From the NCBI RefSeq assembly GCF_001274935.1, contig NZ_LILC01000005.1:1-58023 (forward strand): a DNA stretch of 58,023 nucleotides. Direction: 5' to 3'. This DNA is from Priestia koreensis (GTDB lineage: Bacteria; Bacillota; Bacilli; Bacillales; Bacillaceae_H). Shown here one piece after another: positions 45,772 through 54,671 of the stretch. Position 1 is the first letter of the stretch, and the number at the start of each line of letters is the position of its first letter. The notes beneath the pieces are model-generated. The model did no database searches. It was not told where the DNA came from and was given only the letters and a program-made list of their open reading frames with translations. The position numbers were made by a program, and so were the translations under genes.

Positions 45772-46176
45772 ATGATTGAACTAACATCAAGAATTGATGG
45801 TGAAACCTTTAAGCTTTTTTATCTAGAGGAGAAATTAAAGCCGCTAGGATACACAATAGGAGGAGGTTGGGACTACGATCACGGTTCATTTGATTACAAA
45901 ATCGATGATGAAGTAGGCTATCAATTTCTTCGTGTCCCTTTTGTTGCAGTTGATGGAGCGTTAGATACAAAAGGAACAACTGTCCGAATTCAGAAGCCCT
46001 TGCTTTTATCACATAAATATCAAATTGGGCTTGATGATCATGTTCATGTAGGTAATCTAAAGGCATCCATTGATCAATTTGCAGAACCGCAAGATCCTGA
46101 TGCCCAGTTTCCAGAGAAATATGTAGATCTTGGATGTTCTCTCGTTCGAGAATTAGAAGAAGTGTTGCTTAAGTAA
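45772..46176 (+). CDS. yugN: YugN-like family protein
   Basis: A 134-aa soluble protein of the YugN-like family. GGGWDYDHGSFDYKIDDEVGYQFLRVPF in the N-terminal half and the C-terminal FPEKYVDLGCSLVRELEEVL identify it. It follows pgi as in B. subtilis. Function unknown. ATG 45772 is seven bases after AAAAGGAG; an in-frame upstream extension from 45739 has no site. Confidence 0.88.
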   Translation: MIELTSRIDGETFKLFYLEEKLKPLGYTIGGGWDYDHGSFDYKIDDEVGYQFLRVPFVAVDGALDTKGTTVRIQKPLLLSHKYQIGLDDHVHVGNLKASIDQFAEPQDPDAQFPEKYVDLGCSLVRELEEVLLK

Positions 46177-46181
46177 TCCAA

Positions 46182-46230
46182 TTTTTTCGTCATCTCGTAC
46201 CTATGCTACAAAAAGAGATGACTTTTTTTA
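46182..46230. terminator. Bidirectional terminator between yugN and yugO
   Basis: GTCATCTC (46189-46196) pairs with GAGATGAC (46215-46222), with T runs in both directions. Confidence 0.8.
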
Positions 46231-46995
46231 TGGTGCTGAAAAAAACGTGTCGTACATGACGTTGCTTATTAGCTGATTCGTATTAATGACCTGGTTTGCT
46301 CCGGCGTGTTTGGCGTTTACGACTTGTTCAGACGTTAAAATTTCAATGATGCTGTGAATAGAAGGGTTAATCCCTTTAATGGCAATCAAAATTAAAATAC
46401 TCTGCATATCAGCCAATGCTTCTGCTTTGTAAGGATCAGAGGTAATCAATACCTTATCTGCTCCTGCGATGTTGGCTTTTTCTAGTACAGATGTGTAGGT
46501 GGGATTTCCTTTTACAAAATAAACGTTTTCGCAAACCATGGGGTTCTCCGTTAACGAATTATCGATTAATACAATCTTATATTCGCCTTTATCAATTTTA
46601 AAATGATCAATAAATTGCCTTGTTCGTTCATTCCATCCAATGATGACGTAATGCTTCGTTCCTTTATATGAAAGAGTTCCCTCCATGTAAGCATTCTCCT
46701 TTGCAACGACAATTGACGATAAGGTAAAAAAGTAAGTGCTAATAAATCCACAGCCGAGTAAAATGAGTACAATTCCTAGAAGCCTACCAACGACTGTTTC
46801 AGGTGCAAAATCACCATATCCGACTGTAGCGATGGTCACAACAGACCACCAAATTCCATCAAATACAGTCTTAAATTGCTTCGGTTCTAACCAATGAATA
46901 ATGACACCTGCAGTGAAAATGAAAAACAAGGCGATAACAGCTAAACGGTATAAAATAGAATGACGAAAAAAACGAAATAATAGTGCCTCAAACAA
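46228..46995 (-). CDS. yugO: Two-TM potassium channel YugO with RCK domain
   Basis: A 255-aa channel subunit. TM1 spans about residues 16-36; the pore loop has selectivity filter TVGYGD at 57-62; TM2 spans about 68-92. Residues 113-255 are a TrkA-N/RCK-like domain beginning HYVIIGWNERT, where GWN replaces the usual glycine-rich loop, so nucleotide binding may be altered. In B. subtilis YugO mediates K+ release in biofilm electrical signalling; that protein is longer (about 328 aa as I recall), so this one lacks the C-terminal part. The start is TTG 46995 after AGGAGG. Confidence 0.9.
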   Translation of the reverse strand: MFEALLFRFFRHSILYRLAVIALFFIFTAGVIIHWLEPKQFKTVFDGIWWSVVTIATVGYGDFAPETVVGRLLGIVLILLGCGFISTYFFTLSSIVVAKENAYMEGTLSYKGTKHYVIIGWNERTRQFIDHFKIDKGEYKIVLIDNSLTENPMVCENVYFVKGNPTYTSVLEKANIAGADKVLITSDPYKAEALADMQSILILIAIKGINPSIHSIIEILTSEQVVNAKHAGANQVINTNQLISNVMYDTFFSAP

Positions 46996-47088
46996 TAAAA
47001 AACCTCCTAATCCTGTGCTGTCTCTTTTTCATTATGTCCAGCAAGGATAGGAGGTATAATTAAAATTTCTATTTAAACGTCTGTCTCA

Positions 47089-47475
47089 TTACTTCACCGG
47101 TGGTTGAAAATATTCAATCCATTCACCGTCTGGACCGTAGAAGAACAAATATTTTGCTCCGTTTGGTAAATGCTGAATATCATCGTACACGAATCCAACG
47201 TTTGCTTGTTCTAGGCGGTGGAGCTCCTCTTCGATATGATCAACTGTAAAGGCAATATGGTGCACCTTTCCTTCGGCAGGAAGAGAAGGATTGTATCCCT
47301 CAATAAATTCTACAATAATTTCATTGTTTAACCCTAAAAAAGCTAGTTTCAAATTCGAATCGCTATGAGGTAAGCGTTCGATTAATTCTAATCCTACTAC
47401 TTCTTGATAAAATGTGATTGATGCTTCGATATCCTTTACTTGAATACCCACGTGCTCAAATTTCTTAATACTCAT
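47089..47475 (-). CDS. VOC-family (glyoxalase-like) metalloprotein
   Basis: A 128-aa vicinal-oxygen-chelate protein with two beta-alpha-beta-beta-beta modules. Metal ligands can be placed at His8 (EHVGIQV), Glu in IIVEFIEGYN near 55, His in VHHIAFTV near 72 and Glu in GEWIEYFQ near 121, the glyoxalase I / methylmalonyl-CoA epimerase layout. Substrate unknown. ATG 47475 follows TAGGAGG. It stands alone between yugO and cdaS, with no clear terminator. Confidence 0.86.
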   Translation of the reverse strand: MSIKKFEHVGIQVKDIEASITFYQEVVGLELIERLPHSDSNLKLAFLGLNNEIIVEFIEGYNPSLPAEGKVHHIAFTVDHIEEELHRLEQANVGFVYDDIQHLPNGAKYLFFYGPDGEWIEYFQPPVK

Positions 47476-47644
47476 AATCGGCCTCCTAGGTTCAAAAACT
47501 AAAAATTAGTTTAATTCAGACAATACATTCTGTCAATGAAAGAAGACCGATTTCAATCACATAGATTCATGAACGATAGAAAAGTACAGGCAGCTGATCA
47601 TTTGCTGTAAGGCGCCTTGAACTTTTAAAAGTGGATTTAGCCAA

Positions 47645-48274
47645 CTATTGAATTCGGTTCGTTAGAGAATTAATCGGATACAACGTGCCGTCTAGCGCAA
47701 ATGAAATACGGCCTGTTTCTTCAGAGACAACGAGTACGAGTGCATCGGTTTGTTCCGATAATCCAATCGCAGCACGATGTCTAGTCCCTAGTTTTTTGTT
47801 CGTCACGGCAATTGATGATAGAGGAAGTACGTTCGCCGCAGATACGATGTGATTCCCTCTAATCAATACCGCGCCATCATGCAGTGGATTGCCGGGGTAG
47901 AAGATCGCTTCTAGTAGCAAGCTGTTCAAAGGAGCTTCAATCGGTATGCCTCGTTGAATAAAAATGTCTAGATTTGTATCTCTCTCAATAATAATTAGGG
48001 CGCCGTGATAGCGCTCTGACATATGATGAATAGCGATTGAAAGCATTGGATGATGAGAGGTGAAAGGTGATAAGTATTGCTGTAAATAGTACGAGGATGC
48101 AACTGACTGAATATCAATGAATAGCTTGTACATTTCTTCAAAATCACACAGCAGACAGTGGTCCTTTGTATTTAGACTGCTGGCTAACTGATGGGCTTCA
48201 AGTGATATTTCATTTAAATTACGTTTAAGCATTTCTTTAATGGAAGCTGTAAGCGTGTAAGATTCTGGCTTCAT
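47645..48274 (-). CDS. cdaS: Sporulation-type diadenylate cyclase CdaS
   Basis: A 209-aa enzyme making c-di-AMP from two ATP. The DAC domain (about 75-205) has the catalytic DGA motif at 133-135 (NPLHDGAVLIRG) and RHR at 165-167 (LGTRHRAAIGLSE). Residues 1-70 form the two-helix autoinhibitory YojJ-type region that distinguishes CdaS from CdaA and DisA; there is no membrane helix. ATG 48274 follows AAGGAG by nine bases and gives the family length; the longer frame from TTG 48370 has no site. In B. subtilis it acts in the forespore for germination. Confidence 0.9.
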   Translation of the reverse strand: MKPESYTLTASIKEMLKRNLNEISLEAHQLASSLNTKDHCLLCDFEEMYKLFIDIQSVASSYYLQQYLSPFTSHHPMLSIAIHHMSERYHGALIIIERDTNLDIFIQRGIPIEAPLNSLLLEAIFYPGNPLHDGAVLIRGNHIVSAANVLPLSSIAVTNKKLGTRHRAAIGLSEQTDALVLVVSEETGRISFALDGTLYPINSLTNRIQ

Positions 48275-48429
48275 TGTTCTAATCTCCTTAAAACCAACGT
48301 ATTCCGACGAAATGTCATGGCGTTGAAGAACTAGTTCTACTATTTGCGAAATGGCTTGATTTATTCGCAAAAGCCACTGTTTTTTTAATTTTGTAATTGT
48401 TTTTTAATGGAAAAATATTTTGATTTTGC

Positions 48430-48520
48430 TATACTCGAAACATAAGCCACTGCTGTTCTCAGAAGAACAATGCTGTAAGTTGTAGAAACACTCTTTACGG
48501 AGTGTGGACAGGCAGGACCG
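48430..48520 (+). promoter_or_regulatory. Promoter and two-hairpin leader of the small membrane protein gene
   Basis: An extended -10, TGC-TATACT (48427-48435), is followed by two compact hairpins: TGTTCT-CAGA-AGAACA (48454-48469) and ACACTC-TTTACG-GAGTGT (48488-48505), then GGACAGGCAGGACC just before the start. It is not a leader class I can name. Confidence 0.45.
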
Positions 48521-48709
48521 GTGAGTTTTGTTGAGGACATTGGGTTCCATTATTTTATAGAGCTGATTGAATCTTTATTTTCACAGTTCTTAACTGAAGA
48601 AGGAGAGGTAGTCGTGCATCCGTCTGACAAACATGAAAAATCATTACTTATGTTGTGTGGAGTGGTTGCAGTTATTCTGCTAGTTTCTATTTTGAGAAAA
48701 ATTTTTTAA
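48521..48709 (+). CDS. Short C-tail-anchored membrane protein, uncertain
   Basis: A 62-aa frame starting at GTG 48521 with only a weak GGCAGGA site. The N-terminal half is acidic and amphipathic (DIGFHYFIELIESLFSQFL). A hydrophobic helix (about 43-58, LLMLCGVVAVILLVSIL) ends it. An internal in-frame GTG at 48614, five bases after GGAGAGG, would make a 31-aa product containing only the membrane helix. I do not recognise either form. It lies between cdaS and the SAM riboswitch. Confidence 0.5.
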   Translation: MSFVEDIGFHYFIELIESLFSQFLTEEGEVVVHPSDKHEKSLLMLCGVVAVILLVSILRKIF

Positions 48710-48786
48710 TAGTGAGGAACGAGCTGTTCTTTATTATTTCTGTATAACTTAAGATGGAGTAAGAAACCGCTGTTGAACGAGCATAG

Positions 48787-48814
48787 TTGACAAACATTCT
48801 AAATATGTTAAAAT
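48787..48814 (+). promoter_or_regulatory. Promoter of the cysH operon
   Basis: Consensus TTGACA (48787-48792), a 16-bp spacer and TAAAAT (48809-48814), directly ahead of the riboswitch. Confidence 0.82.
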
Positions 48815-48828
48815 TTCTAAAAAAACAA

Positions 48829-48977
48829 ACTTATCCAGAGTGGGGGAGGGAACTGGCCCAAAGAACCCCGGCAACCTGCATAGAAGCAAGGTGCCAAATC
48901 CAGCAAAATGCAAGACATTTTGAAAGATAAGGTTACTTTCGCCTGTAAAAGTCTTTCATTCATGAAAGACTTTTTTA
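48829..48977 (+). ncRNA. SAM-I riboswitch (S-box leader)
   Basis: P1 is CTTATC (48830-48835) with GATAAG (48926-48931). The invariant core GGGGGAGGGAACTGGCCCAA, then CCCGGCAACC and GGTGCCAAATCCAGC, is unmistakably S-box. A terminator follows (AAAAGTCTTTCAT/ATGAAAGACTTTT, 48947-48976). When S-adenosylmethionine is abundant, P1 forms, the terminator folds and the sulfate assimilation genes are off; when it is scarce an antiterminator uses the 3' side of P1. Confidence 0.96.
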
Positions 48978-49100
48978 TTTTCATCACTTTTCACCTAGAT
49001 GAATACACTATGCTAACTTGATGTGTATAGCAAAGTAGATTGAATCCTTGTTTTAAAACCACCTTTTTTGATCGGTAAACAAGACATAGGGGGACTGAAA

Positions 49101-49829
49101 ATGAATGAGAAGCTTGTATATGACACGTGGGAAAAAGCAGATATTCCAACGTTTCCTAGTGAGAGCGATACAAAAGGCGCGCTTGAAACTCTCCAATGGG
49201 CATATGACCATTACGGAGATACGCTCGTCTATGCGTGTAGCTTCGGGATCGAAGCCATTGTTTTATTAGACTTAATTTCGAAAGTAAAACCAGATGCTAA
49301 AATTGTCTTTTTGGATACCAACCTTCATTTCAAAGAAACGTACGAAACCATTGAGAAAATTCAAGAGCGGTTTCCGAAGTTGAACATCCACCTTCAACAG
49401 CCTGCTTTAACGTTAGAAGGGCAAGCGGAAAAGCACGGAGAAGAGCTTTGGAAGACGAATCCTAACTTATGCTGTGAGATTCGCAAGGTTATTCCGTTAC
49501 GTAAAGCCGTAGAGTCTCACGAGGCATGGATTACCGGACTTAGACGCGAGCAATCAGAATCCCGAAAAAACACGAACTTTTTAAATCAAGATCATAAATT
49601 TAAACGTATTAAAGTTTGTCCGTTAATCCACTGGACATGGAAAGAAGTTTGGCGGTACGTCTATAAGCATGAATTGCCTTATAACAAATTGCATGACCAA
49701 GGGTATCCTAGTATCGGTTGTGCGCCCTGCACGTTGCCAACACACAACATGGAAGACCTAAGAGCCGGAAGATGGTCCGGTCATCAGAAAGTGGAATGTG
49801 GCCTTCATGAGTCCGCACCAAATTCATAA
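49101..49829 (+). CDS. cysH: Phosphoadenylyl/adenylyl-sulfate reductase
   Basis: A 242-aa PAPS reductase-family enzyme reducing activated sulfate to sulfite. The catalytic cysteine is Cys233 in VECGLH. The pairs Cys124-Cys125 (LCCEIRK) and Cys207/Cys210 (GCAPC) ligate a 4Fe-4S cluster, which marks the Bacillus type able to use APS and PAPS. ATG 49101 follows AGGGGGA; an upstream in-frame start at 49068 lacks a site. First gene behind the SAM riboswitch. Confidence 0.96.
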   Translation: MNEKLVYDTWEKADIPTFPSESDTKGALETLQWAYDHYGDTLVYACSFGIEAIVLLDLISKVKPDAKIVFLDTNLHFKETYETIEKIQERFPKLNIHLQQPALTLEGQAEKHGEELWKTNPNLCCEIRKVIPLRKAVESHEAWITGLRREQSESRKNTNFLNQDHKFKRIKVCPLIHWTWKEVWRYVYKHELPYNKLHDQGYPSIGCAPCTLPTHNMEDLRAGRWSGHQKVECGLHESAPNS

Positions 49830-49889
49830 TCTTTTTTTGAATATAAAACCGACTAAACAGATCGAAATTATATTAGGAGAGTGTTACGT

Positions 49890-51035
49890 ATGACGACTAT
49901 TGCAGCACACGGTGGAACCTTAATTAATTTATTTGATCCAACTTACTCATATAATTCTTTTGAAAAAGAGATTGAGCTAGATAACATTGGTTTAAGTGAT
50001 TTAGAGCTGATTGGAATTGGTGGCTATAGTCCGTTAACTGGCTTCTTAGGAAAAGCGGATTATGAATCGGTCGTTGAAAACATGAGGCTTACAGACGGGA
50101 CGGTATGGAGTATTCCGATTACTCTTCCTGTCACAAAAGATCAAGCGAATTCTTTTTCAGTCGGTGATCACATAAAACTATCTAAAGATGGTGTTGTATA
50201 CGGCGTATTGGAGCTGACAGAAATCTACGAGCCGAATAAAGAAAAAGAAGCGCAAAACGTATATCAAACTACTGATCGGGAACATCCAGGCGTAAAAAAA
50301 TTATTTGAGCGTCAAGATGTTTATGTAGCAGGCCCTATTAAATTAATTAAAAGAACAGAGAAACAGCGTTTTCAAACCTATTATTTAGATCCGGTTGAAA
50401 CACGTCAGAAATTTGAAGATCTAGGCTGGAAAACGGTTGTTGGATTCCAAACGCGTAATCCCGTTCATCGTGCGCACGAATACATCCAAAAAACAGCGTT
50501 AGAAATTGTTGATGGATTGTTTTTAAATCCGCTCGTTGGCGAAACGAAGTCGGATGATATTCCAGCTGATATTCGTATGGAGAGCTATGAAGTGTTGTTA
50601 GAAAACTATTATCCTAAAGACCGCGTAGCTCTTGCTGTATTCCCGGCTGCAATGAGATATGCGGGTCCTCGTGAAGCAATTTTCCATGCGCTTGTACGAA
50701 AAAACTTTGGATGCACGCACTTTATCGTTGGAAGAGATCATGCTGGAGTAGGGAATTATTATGGCACATATGACGCTCAGAAGATTTTTAGTCACTTCAC
50801 TGCTGAGGAGCTAGGTATAACGCCGTTGTTCTTCGAGCATAGCTTCTACTGCACAAAATGTGAAGGAATGGCTTCTACGAAAACATGCCCACACGAAAAA
50901 GAAGATCACGTCATCCTTTCAGGAACAAAGGTAAGAGAAATGTTGCGTAACGGAGAAATTCCACCAAGTACATTCAGTCGAAAAGAAGTTATTGAAGTGT
51001 TAATTAACGGGTTACGTCAACAAGTGACATCTTAA
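49890..51035 (+). CDS. sat: Sulfate adenylyltransferase (ATP sulfurylase)
   Basis: A 381-aa enzyme that makes APS from ATP and sulfate. Motifs [14 protein letters not shown] near 193 and GRDHAGVG near 285 bind ATP; a late zinc-like Cys/His group [18 protein letters not shown] lies near 320. ATG 49890 is eight bases after AGGAGAG. In B. subtilis the permease cysP sits between cysH and sat; here only 60 noncoding bases separate them. Confidence 0.96.
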   Translation: MTTIAAHGGTLINLFDPTYSYNSFEKEIELDNIGLSDLELIGIGGYSPLTGFLGKADYESVVENMRLTDGTVWSIPITLPVTKDQANSFSVGDHIKLSKDGVVYGVLELTEIYEPNKEKEAQNVYQTTDREHPGVKKLFERQDVYVAGPIKLIKRTEKQRFQTYYLDPVETRQKFEDLGWKTVVGFQTRNPVHRAHEYIQKTALEIVDGLFLNPLVGETKSDDIPADIRMESYEVLLENYYPKDRVALAVFPAAMRYAGPREAIFHALVRKNFGCTHFIVGRDHAGVGNYYGTYDAQKIFSHFTAEELGITPLFFEHSFYCTKCEGMASTKTCPHEKEDHVILSGTKVREMLRNGEIPPSTFSRKEVIEVLINGLRQQVTS

Positions 51036-51054
51036 CAAGAAAGGGTGAATGAGT

Positions 51055-51654
51055 ATGGGAGAGTCGACTAATATTGTTTGGCATAATTCGAATGTAACGA
51101 AGGAAGAGAGACGAGAGAAAAATCAGCATCATAGCTTCGTCCTATGGTTTACAGGTCTATCAGGTTCTGGGAAATCTACCGTCGCAAATGCTGTAGCAAG
51201 AGCGCTGTTTGATCAAGGAATCGGAAATTACGTGTTAGATGGTGATAACATTCGATTTGGTTTAAATAAAAATTTAGGGTTTTCAGATGATGATCGCAAG
51301 GAAAACATTCGGCGTATTGGAGAAGTGGCGAAGCTGTTTGTAGACAGTGGGCAAGCGGTGTTAACGGCGTTCATTTCCCCATTTCAAGAAGATCGTGATC
51401 AAGTAAGAACAATTTTAGGGGAAGATGAATTTGTTGAGATTTTTGTAAAATGTCCGTTAGACGAATGTGAGAAGCGTGATCCAAAAGGACTTTATAAAAA
51501 GGCTCGCAGCGGTGAAATTAAGCAATTTACAGGAATTGATTCTCCCTATGAAGCACCGAATCGCGCGGAGCTAGTTGTGGAGACGGATAAACATGACATC
51601 GAAGAATGTGTTCAGCTTGTACTCGATTATTTAAAAGAGAGACGATTTATTTAA
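51055..51654 (+). CDS. cysC: Adenylylsulfate kinase
   Basis: A 199-aa APS kinase producing PAPS. The P-loop GLSGSGKST is at residues 34-42, followed by [27 protein letters not shown], the APS-binding region, and [40 protein letters not shown] 51055 suits the AAGGGTG site better than ATG 51049. It starts 20 bases after sat, and a leaky hairpin follows. Confidence 0.95.
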   Translation: MGESTNIVWHNSNVTKEERREKNQHHSFVLWFTGLSGSGKSTVANAVARALFDQGIGNYVLDGDNIRFGLNKNLGFSDDDRKENIRRIGEVAKLFVDSGQAVLTAFISPFQEDRDQVRTILGEDEFVEIFVKCPLDECEKRDPKGLYKKARSGEIKQFTGIDSPYEAPNRAELVVETDKHDIEECVQLVLDYLKERRFI

Positions 51655-51665
51655 ATCTACGGTAC

Positions 51666-51706
51666 AAAAAGCCCTTAATCACGTTCTTCATGATTGAGGG
51701 CTTTAT
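51666..51706 (+). terminator. Internal hairpin between cysC and sumT
   Basis: AAAAGCCCT-AATCA pairs with TGATT-AGGGCTTTA. The T run is broken (TTTATTAAA), so partial read-through to the siroheme genes is likely. Confidence 0.7.
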
Positions 51707-51736
51707 TAAATGGTTTTTTCAGAGAGGGGCAGTTCA

Positions 51737-52501
51737 GTGGGCAAAGTGTATTTAGTAGGAGCAGGTCCGGGTGATCCAGAACTAATTACAGTTAAAGGAA
51801 TGAAATGCATTCAGCAGGCAGATGTAATCTTATACGATCGCCTAATTAACAAAGAACTTTTGCAATATGCAAAGAGGGATGCAGATTTTATTTACTGTGG
51901 CAAACTGCCTGATGATCATACGATGACACAAGAGACAATTAATAGCTGCCTTGTTAGATATGCATTAGAAGGGAAGGTTGTCACAAGACTAAAAGGAGGA
52001 GACCCTTTCGTATTTGGACGTGGTGGAGAAGAAGCGGAAGCGCTCGTCCATCATAATGTTGAGTTTGAAGTCATACCAGGTATCACATCAGGCATAGCCG
52101 CAGCAGCATATGCAGGCATTCCAGTGACTCACCGAGACTATAGCGGAAGTTTTGCATTTGTAACTGGTCATCGGAAAGATCACGGGGATGAAGTGAAATG
52201 GAAGAGTCTAGCGCAAGGAGTTGATACACTAGCCATTTACATGGGGGTTAGTCATCTGTCTTCAATCTGTGACGTTTTAATAAAATATGGAAAATCTTCT
52301 TCTACACCAATTGCCTTAATTCACTGGGGGACTTACAGCGAACAAAAAACAGTAACGGGAACCTTGGCGAACATTGTGAGCATCGTAAAGGGTGAAAATA
52401 TCCAAAATCCGAGTATGATAATAATAGGAGAGGTTGTTCGTCTTCGAGAAACATTGCAGTGGTTTGAAAAGACAACAATGCCGATCTACGAATATGCATA
52501 A
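51737..52501 (+). CDS. ylnD: Uroporphyrinogen-III C-methyltransferase
   Basis: A 254-aa SAM-dependent methyltransferase (SUMT) that converts uroporphyrinogen III to precorrin-2. VYLVGAGPGDPELITVKG near the N-terminus, RLKGGDPFVFGRGGEEAEAL near 84 and PGITSGIAAAAYAGIPVTHR near 115 are diagnostic. GTG 51737 is seven bases after AGAGGGG; the in-frame ATG 51710 would fall in the preceding hairpin. Supplies siroheme for assimilatory sulfite reductase. Confidence 0.95.
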   Translation: MGKVYLVGAGPGDPELITVKGMKCIQQADVILYDRLINKELLQYAKRDADFIYCGKLPDDHTMTQETINSCLVRYALEGKVVTRLKGGDPFVFGRGGEEAEALVHHNVEFEVIPGITSGIAAAAYAGIPVTHRDYSGSFAFVTGHRKDHGDEVKWKSLAQGVDTLAIYMGVSHLSSICDVLIKYGKSSSTPIALIHWGTYSEQKTVTGTLANIVSIVKGENIQNPSMIIIGEVVRLRETLQWFEKTTMPIYEYA

Positions 52502-52513
52502 AGTGGGTGAAGA

Positions 52514-53263
52514 ATGATGAAAGCTATTCTATACGTGTGCCATGGGACAAGAGTAAAAGAAGGGGAGGAACAGGCGAAGCAATTTATTGAACGTTGTAAG
52601 GAGGAAATCGACGTCTCCATTCAGGAAGTAAGTTTCCTAGAGCTGTCTTCTCCAACAATTGAGCAGGGCTTCCGAACTTGCGTAGAAAAAGGTGCAACAG
52701 AAATTGTGGTTATTCCTATCCTCTTGCTAACAGCCGGTCATGCAAAAGAGGATATTCCACAAGAACTGCAACAGGTACAGAATAAGTTTCCACATATTAA
52801 TGTGAAATATGGACGACCGTTTGGTGTTCATCAGAAAATTATTCAGCTGCTGTTGCAGAGAATTAGTGAGACAAAGAAGGAGATTCAAAGTGATGCGCGT
52901 CTTCTACTAGTAGGAAGGGGAAGTACGGATCCTGATACGAAAAGGGATTTTTCACTTATTGTAGAAGCTCTAAAGAAGGAAAGTTCGTTTAAGGATATTG
53001 ACGTATGCTTTTTGGCGGCTACAGATCCGACGTTTGAGGAGGGCCTGATAAAAGCAAAGCAGTCGCAAAATTCACAGGTATTTGTGGTCCCCTATTTATT
53101 ATTCACTGGCGTACTAATGAAGGGGATGCAAAAGACGTTGAAGAATTATTCAGATGAGCAGCAGGAGTTTATTTTATCGAACTACCTAGGCTATCATCCT
53201 CTTTTAGAAGAGGTGCTACATGAGCGCGTGTATGAACAAATCGTATCAGACGGGAGAAGCTAA
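52514..53263 (+). CDS. ylnE: Sirohydrochlorin ferrochelatase
   Basis: A 249-aa class II chelatase (SirB) that inserts Fe2+ into sirohydrochlorin. Two CbiX-like halves are visible: LYVCHGTRVKEGEE with the metal-binding His near residue 10 and PILLLTAGHAKEDIP near 74, then LLLVGRGSTDPDT near 130 and VPYLLFTGVLMKG in the second half. ATG 52514 lies 12 bases after ylnD. Its stop is one base from the next start. Confidence 0.92.
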   Translation: MMKAILYVCHGTRVKEGEEQAKQFIERCKEEIDVSIQEVSFLELSSPTIEQGFRTCVEKGATEIVVIPILLLTAGHAKEDIPQELQQVQNKFPHINVKYGRPFGVHQKIIQLLLQRISETKKEIQSDARLLLVGRGSTDPDTKRDFSLIVEALKKESSFKDIDVCFLAATDPTFEEGLIKAKQSQNSQVFVVPYLLFTGVLMKGMQKTLKNYSDEQQEFILSNYLGYHPLLEEVLHERVYEQIVSDGRS

Positions 53264-53264
53264 C

Positions 53265-53870
53265 ATGTACTCGGTTTCTTTACATTTAAAAGGCAAAAAA
53301 GTCGTAGTTGCTGGTGGAGGAAAAATAGCAACGAGGAAAATTCGCTCGTTGCTGAAAGAAGAAGCAAATATTACCGTTATTTCCCCCAGCGTATCGGCGG
53401 AGATTTTGCACTGGCGAACGGAGAAAAGGATTAAGGTGTATGAGAGAGAGGTAATTCCTTCAGATCTTAAGGATGCGTTTCTTACGTTTCTCGCAACGAA
53501 TGATGAGGCGCTTAATGAAAAGCTAGCCCGCAGTCTACCTCCCAATCAGCTTGTTAGTGTGGCAAGTGACTATAAGTGTGGAAATTTTAGCGTGCCTGCT
53601 CAATTAAAGAGAGGGAAGTTATCTGTTTCCGTCTCTACTAGTGGTGCAAGTCCGTCTCTTGCAAAAGAAATTCGTAATGACCTAGAGGTCTTGTTTAGCG
53701 ATGAGTATATTCAATACGTCGAATTCCTTGATCAATGTCGCAAGGTTATCAAATCTCTAGAGGTAGATCATGCGCAAAAAGAAACATGGTTAAAGCTTAT
53801 TTTAGAAGAGAGATTTAAGAACGAGCAGGAGACACGTGAAGAATTTTTAGCGTACATAAAACAAAAATGA
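53265..53870 (+). CDS. ylnF: Precorrin-2 dehydrogenase (SirC-like)
   Basis: A 201-aa NAD+-dependent enzyme that oxidises precorrin-2 to sirohydrochlorin, between the YlnD and YlnE steps. The Rossmann loop is VVVAGGGKIATRKI near residue 13; TFLATNDEALNEKLA near 72 and VSVSTSGASPSLAKEIR near 118 are family motifs. It is longer than B. subtilis YlnF (about 162 aa, by memory), with an added C-terminal helical tail. ATG 53265 follows GGGAG by eight bases; the frame extends back into ylnE but without a site. Last gene of the operon. Confidence 0.92.
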   Translation: MYSVSLHLKGKKVVVAGGGKIATRKIRSLLKEEANITVISPSVSAEILHWRTEKRIKVYEREVIPSDLKDAFLTFLATNDEALNEKLARSLPPNQLVSVASDYKCGNFSVPAQLKRGKLSVSVSTSGASPSLAKEIRNDLEVLFSDEYIQYVEFLDQCRKVIKSLEVDHAQKETWLKLILEERFKNEQETREEFLAYIKQK

Positions 53871-53912
53871 AGAGGGGGTGCTGTTCAAACACCTGACCTC
53901 TTCATTTTTATT
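53866..53912. terminator. Bidirectional terminator of the sulfate/siroheme operon
   Basis: AAATGAAGAGG-GTG pairs with CAC-CCTCTTCATTT, with A and T tracts outside. Confidence 0.9.
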
Positions 53913-54600
53913 AGCTTTCAACCTCAATACTCTTTACTCCTTCAATTTCCTGTATATCGTAGTACACATCTGTTGCGATTCGTTTGTTCGAGACGTGTAT
54001 ACTAGCTTGAAGAAGGACTAGTTCACCTTCTAAATCTTTAATTCGAATGTTTTTGACACGGATATCTTTTAAAATAATTTGTTCAATAATGCTTGTGGCA
54101 TTCTGGCCATAGGGAATTTTCAAGCGCAGGATCAGCTCTTTTTCACGCAATCGACGTGGGCCGATGAAAGTAAATAAATAAGGGATTAGTTCAACGCTTA
54201 AAATAAGCAGTACGAGGCCAGAGATTGCTTCAATAAAAAATCCTGCTCCTACGGCAATCCCGATTCCTGCAGCTCCCCATATAATAGCAGCAGTTGTTAA
54301 TCCAGAAATGCTGTCATTTCCTCTTCGTAATATAACACCAGCACCTAAAAAACCGATTCCAGAAACAATTTGTGCCGCTAAGCGCATTGGATCCATTGTG
54401 ATATGATCAATTTTCTTAAAGGCATAGGCTGATTCAATGGAGACCATCGTAAGAAGACAGCTTACAATGGAGATAACAAGAGAGGTTTTTAATCCAACAG
54501 GTTTTCCTTTTAATTCCCGCTCTAGCCCGATGATTAATCCGAGTAAAGCCGAAACACCGAGTTTAATAAATACGTCGTACATATTGTATTCCAATGTCAT
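53911..54600 (-). CDS. MgtC/SapB-family membrane protein
   Basis: A protein of about 229 aa. The N-terminal MgtC domain has four to five helices (about 8-150) with GLIIGLERELKGKPVGLKTSLVI, QIVSGIGFLGAGVILRRGN and GLTTAAIIWGAAGIGIAVGAGF, all hallmarks. A C-terminal ACT-like domain (about 155-229) follows. MgtC proteins modulate the F-type ATPase and Mg2+ or pH adaptation; role here unproven. The start is unclear: AGGTGATG is too near ATG 54600, and TTG 54594 has better spacing. Confidence 0.88.
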   Translation of the reverse strand: MTLEYNMYDVFIKLGVSALLGLIIGLERELKGKPVGLKTSLVISIVSCLLTMVSIESAYAFKKIDHITMDPMRLAAQIVSGIGFLGAGVILRRGNDSISGLTTAAIIWGAAGIGIAVGAGFFIEAISGLVLLILSVELIPYLFTFIGPRRLREKELILRLKIPYGQNATSIIEQIILKDIRVKNIRIKDLEGELVLLQASIHVSNKRIATDVYYDIQEIEGVKSIEVES

Positions 54601-54671
54601 CACCTAAATTCGTCGATAGTTAAAGGGTATTCTTACATAAATATGTGCTATAGGATAGGAATATGTAAAGA

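Noticed and set aside
48275..48370. N-terminal extension of CdaS from TTG 48370
   Set aside because: No ribosome site; ATG 48274 has AAGGAG and gives the expected family length.
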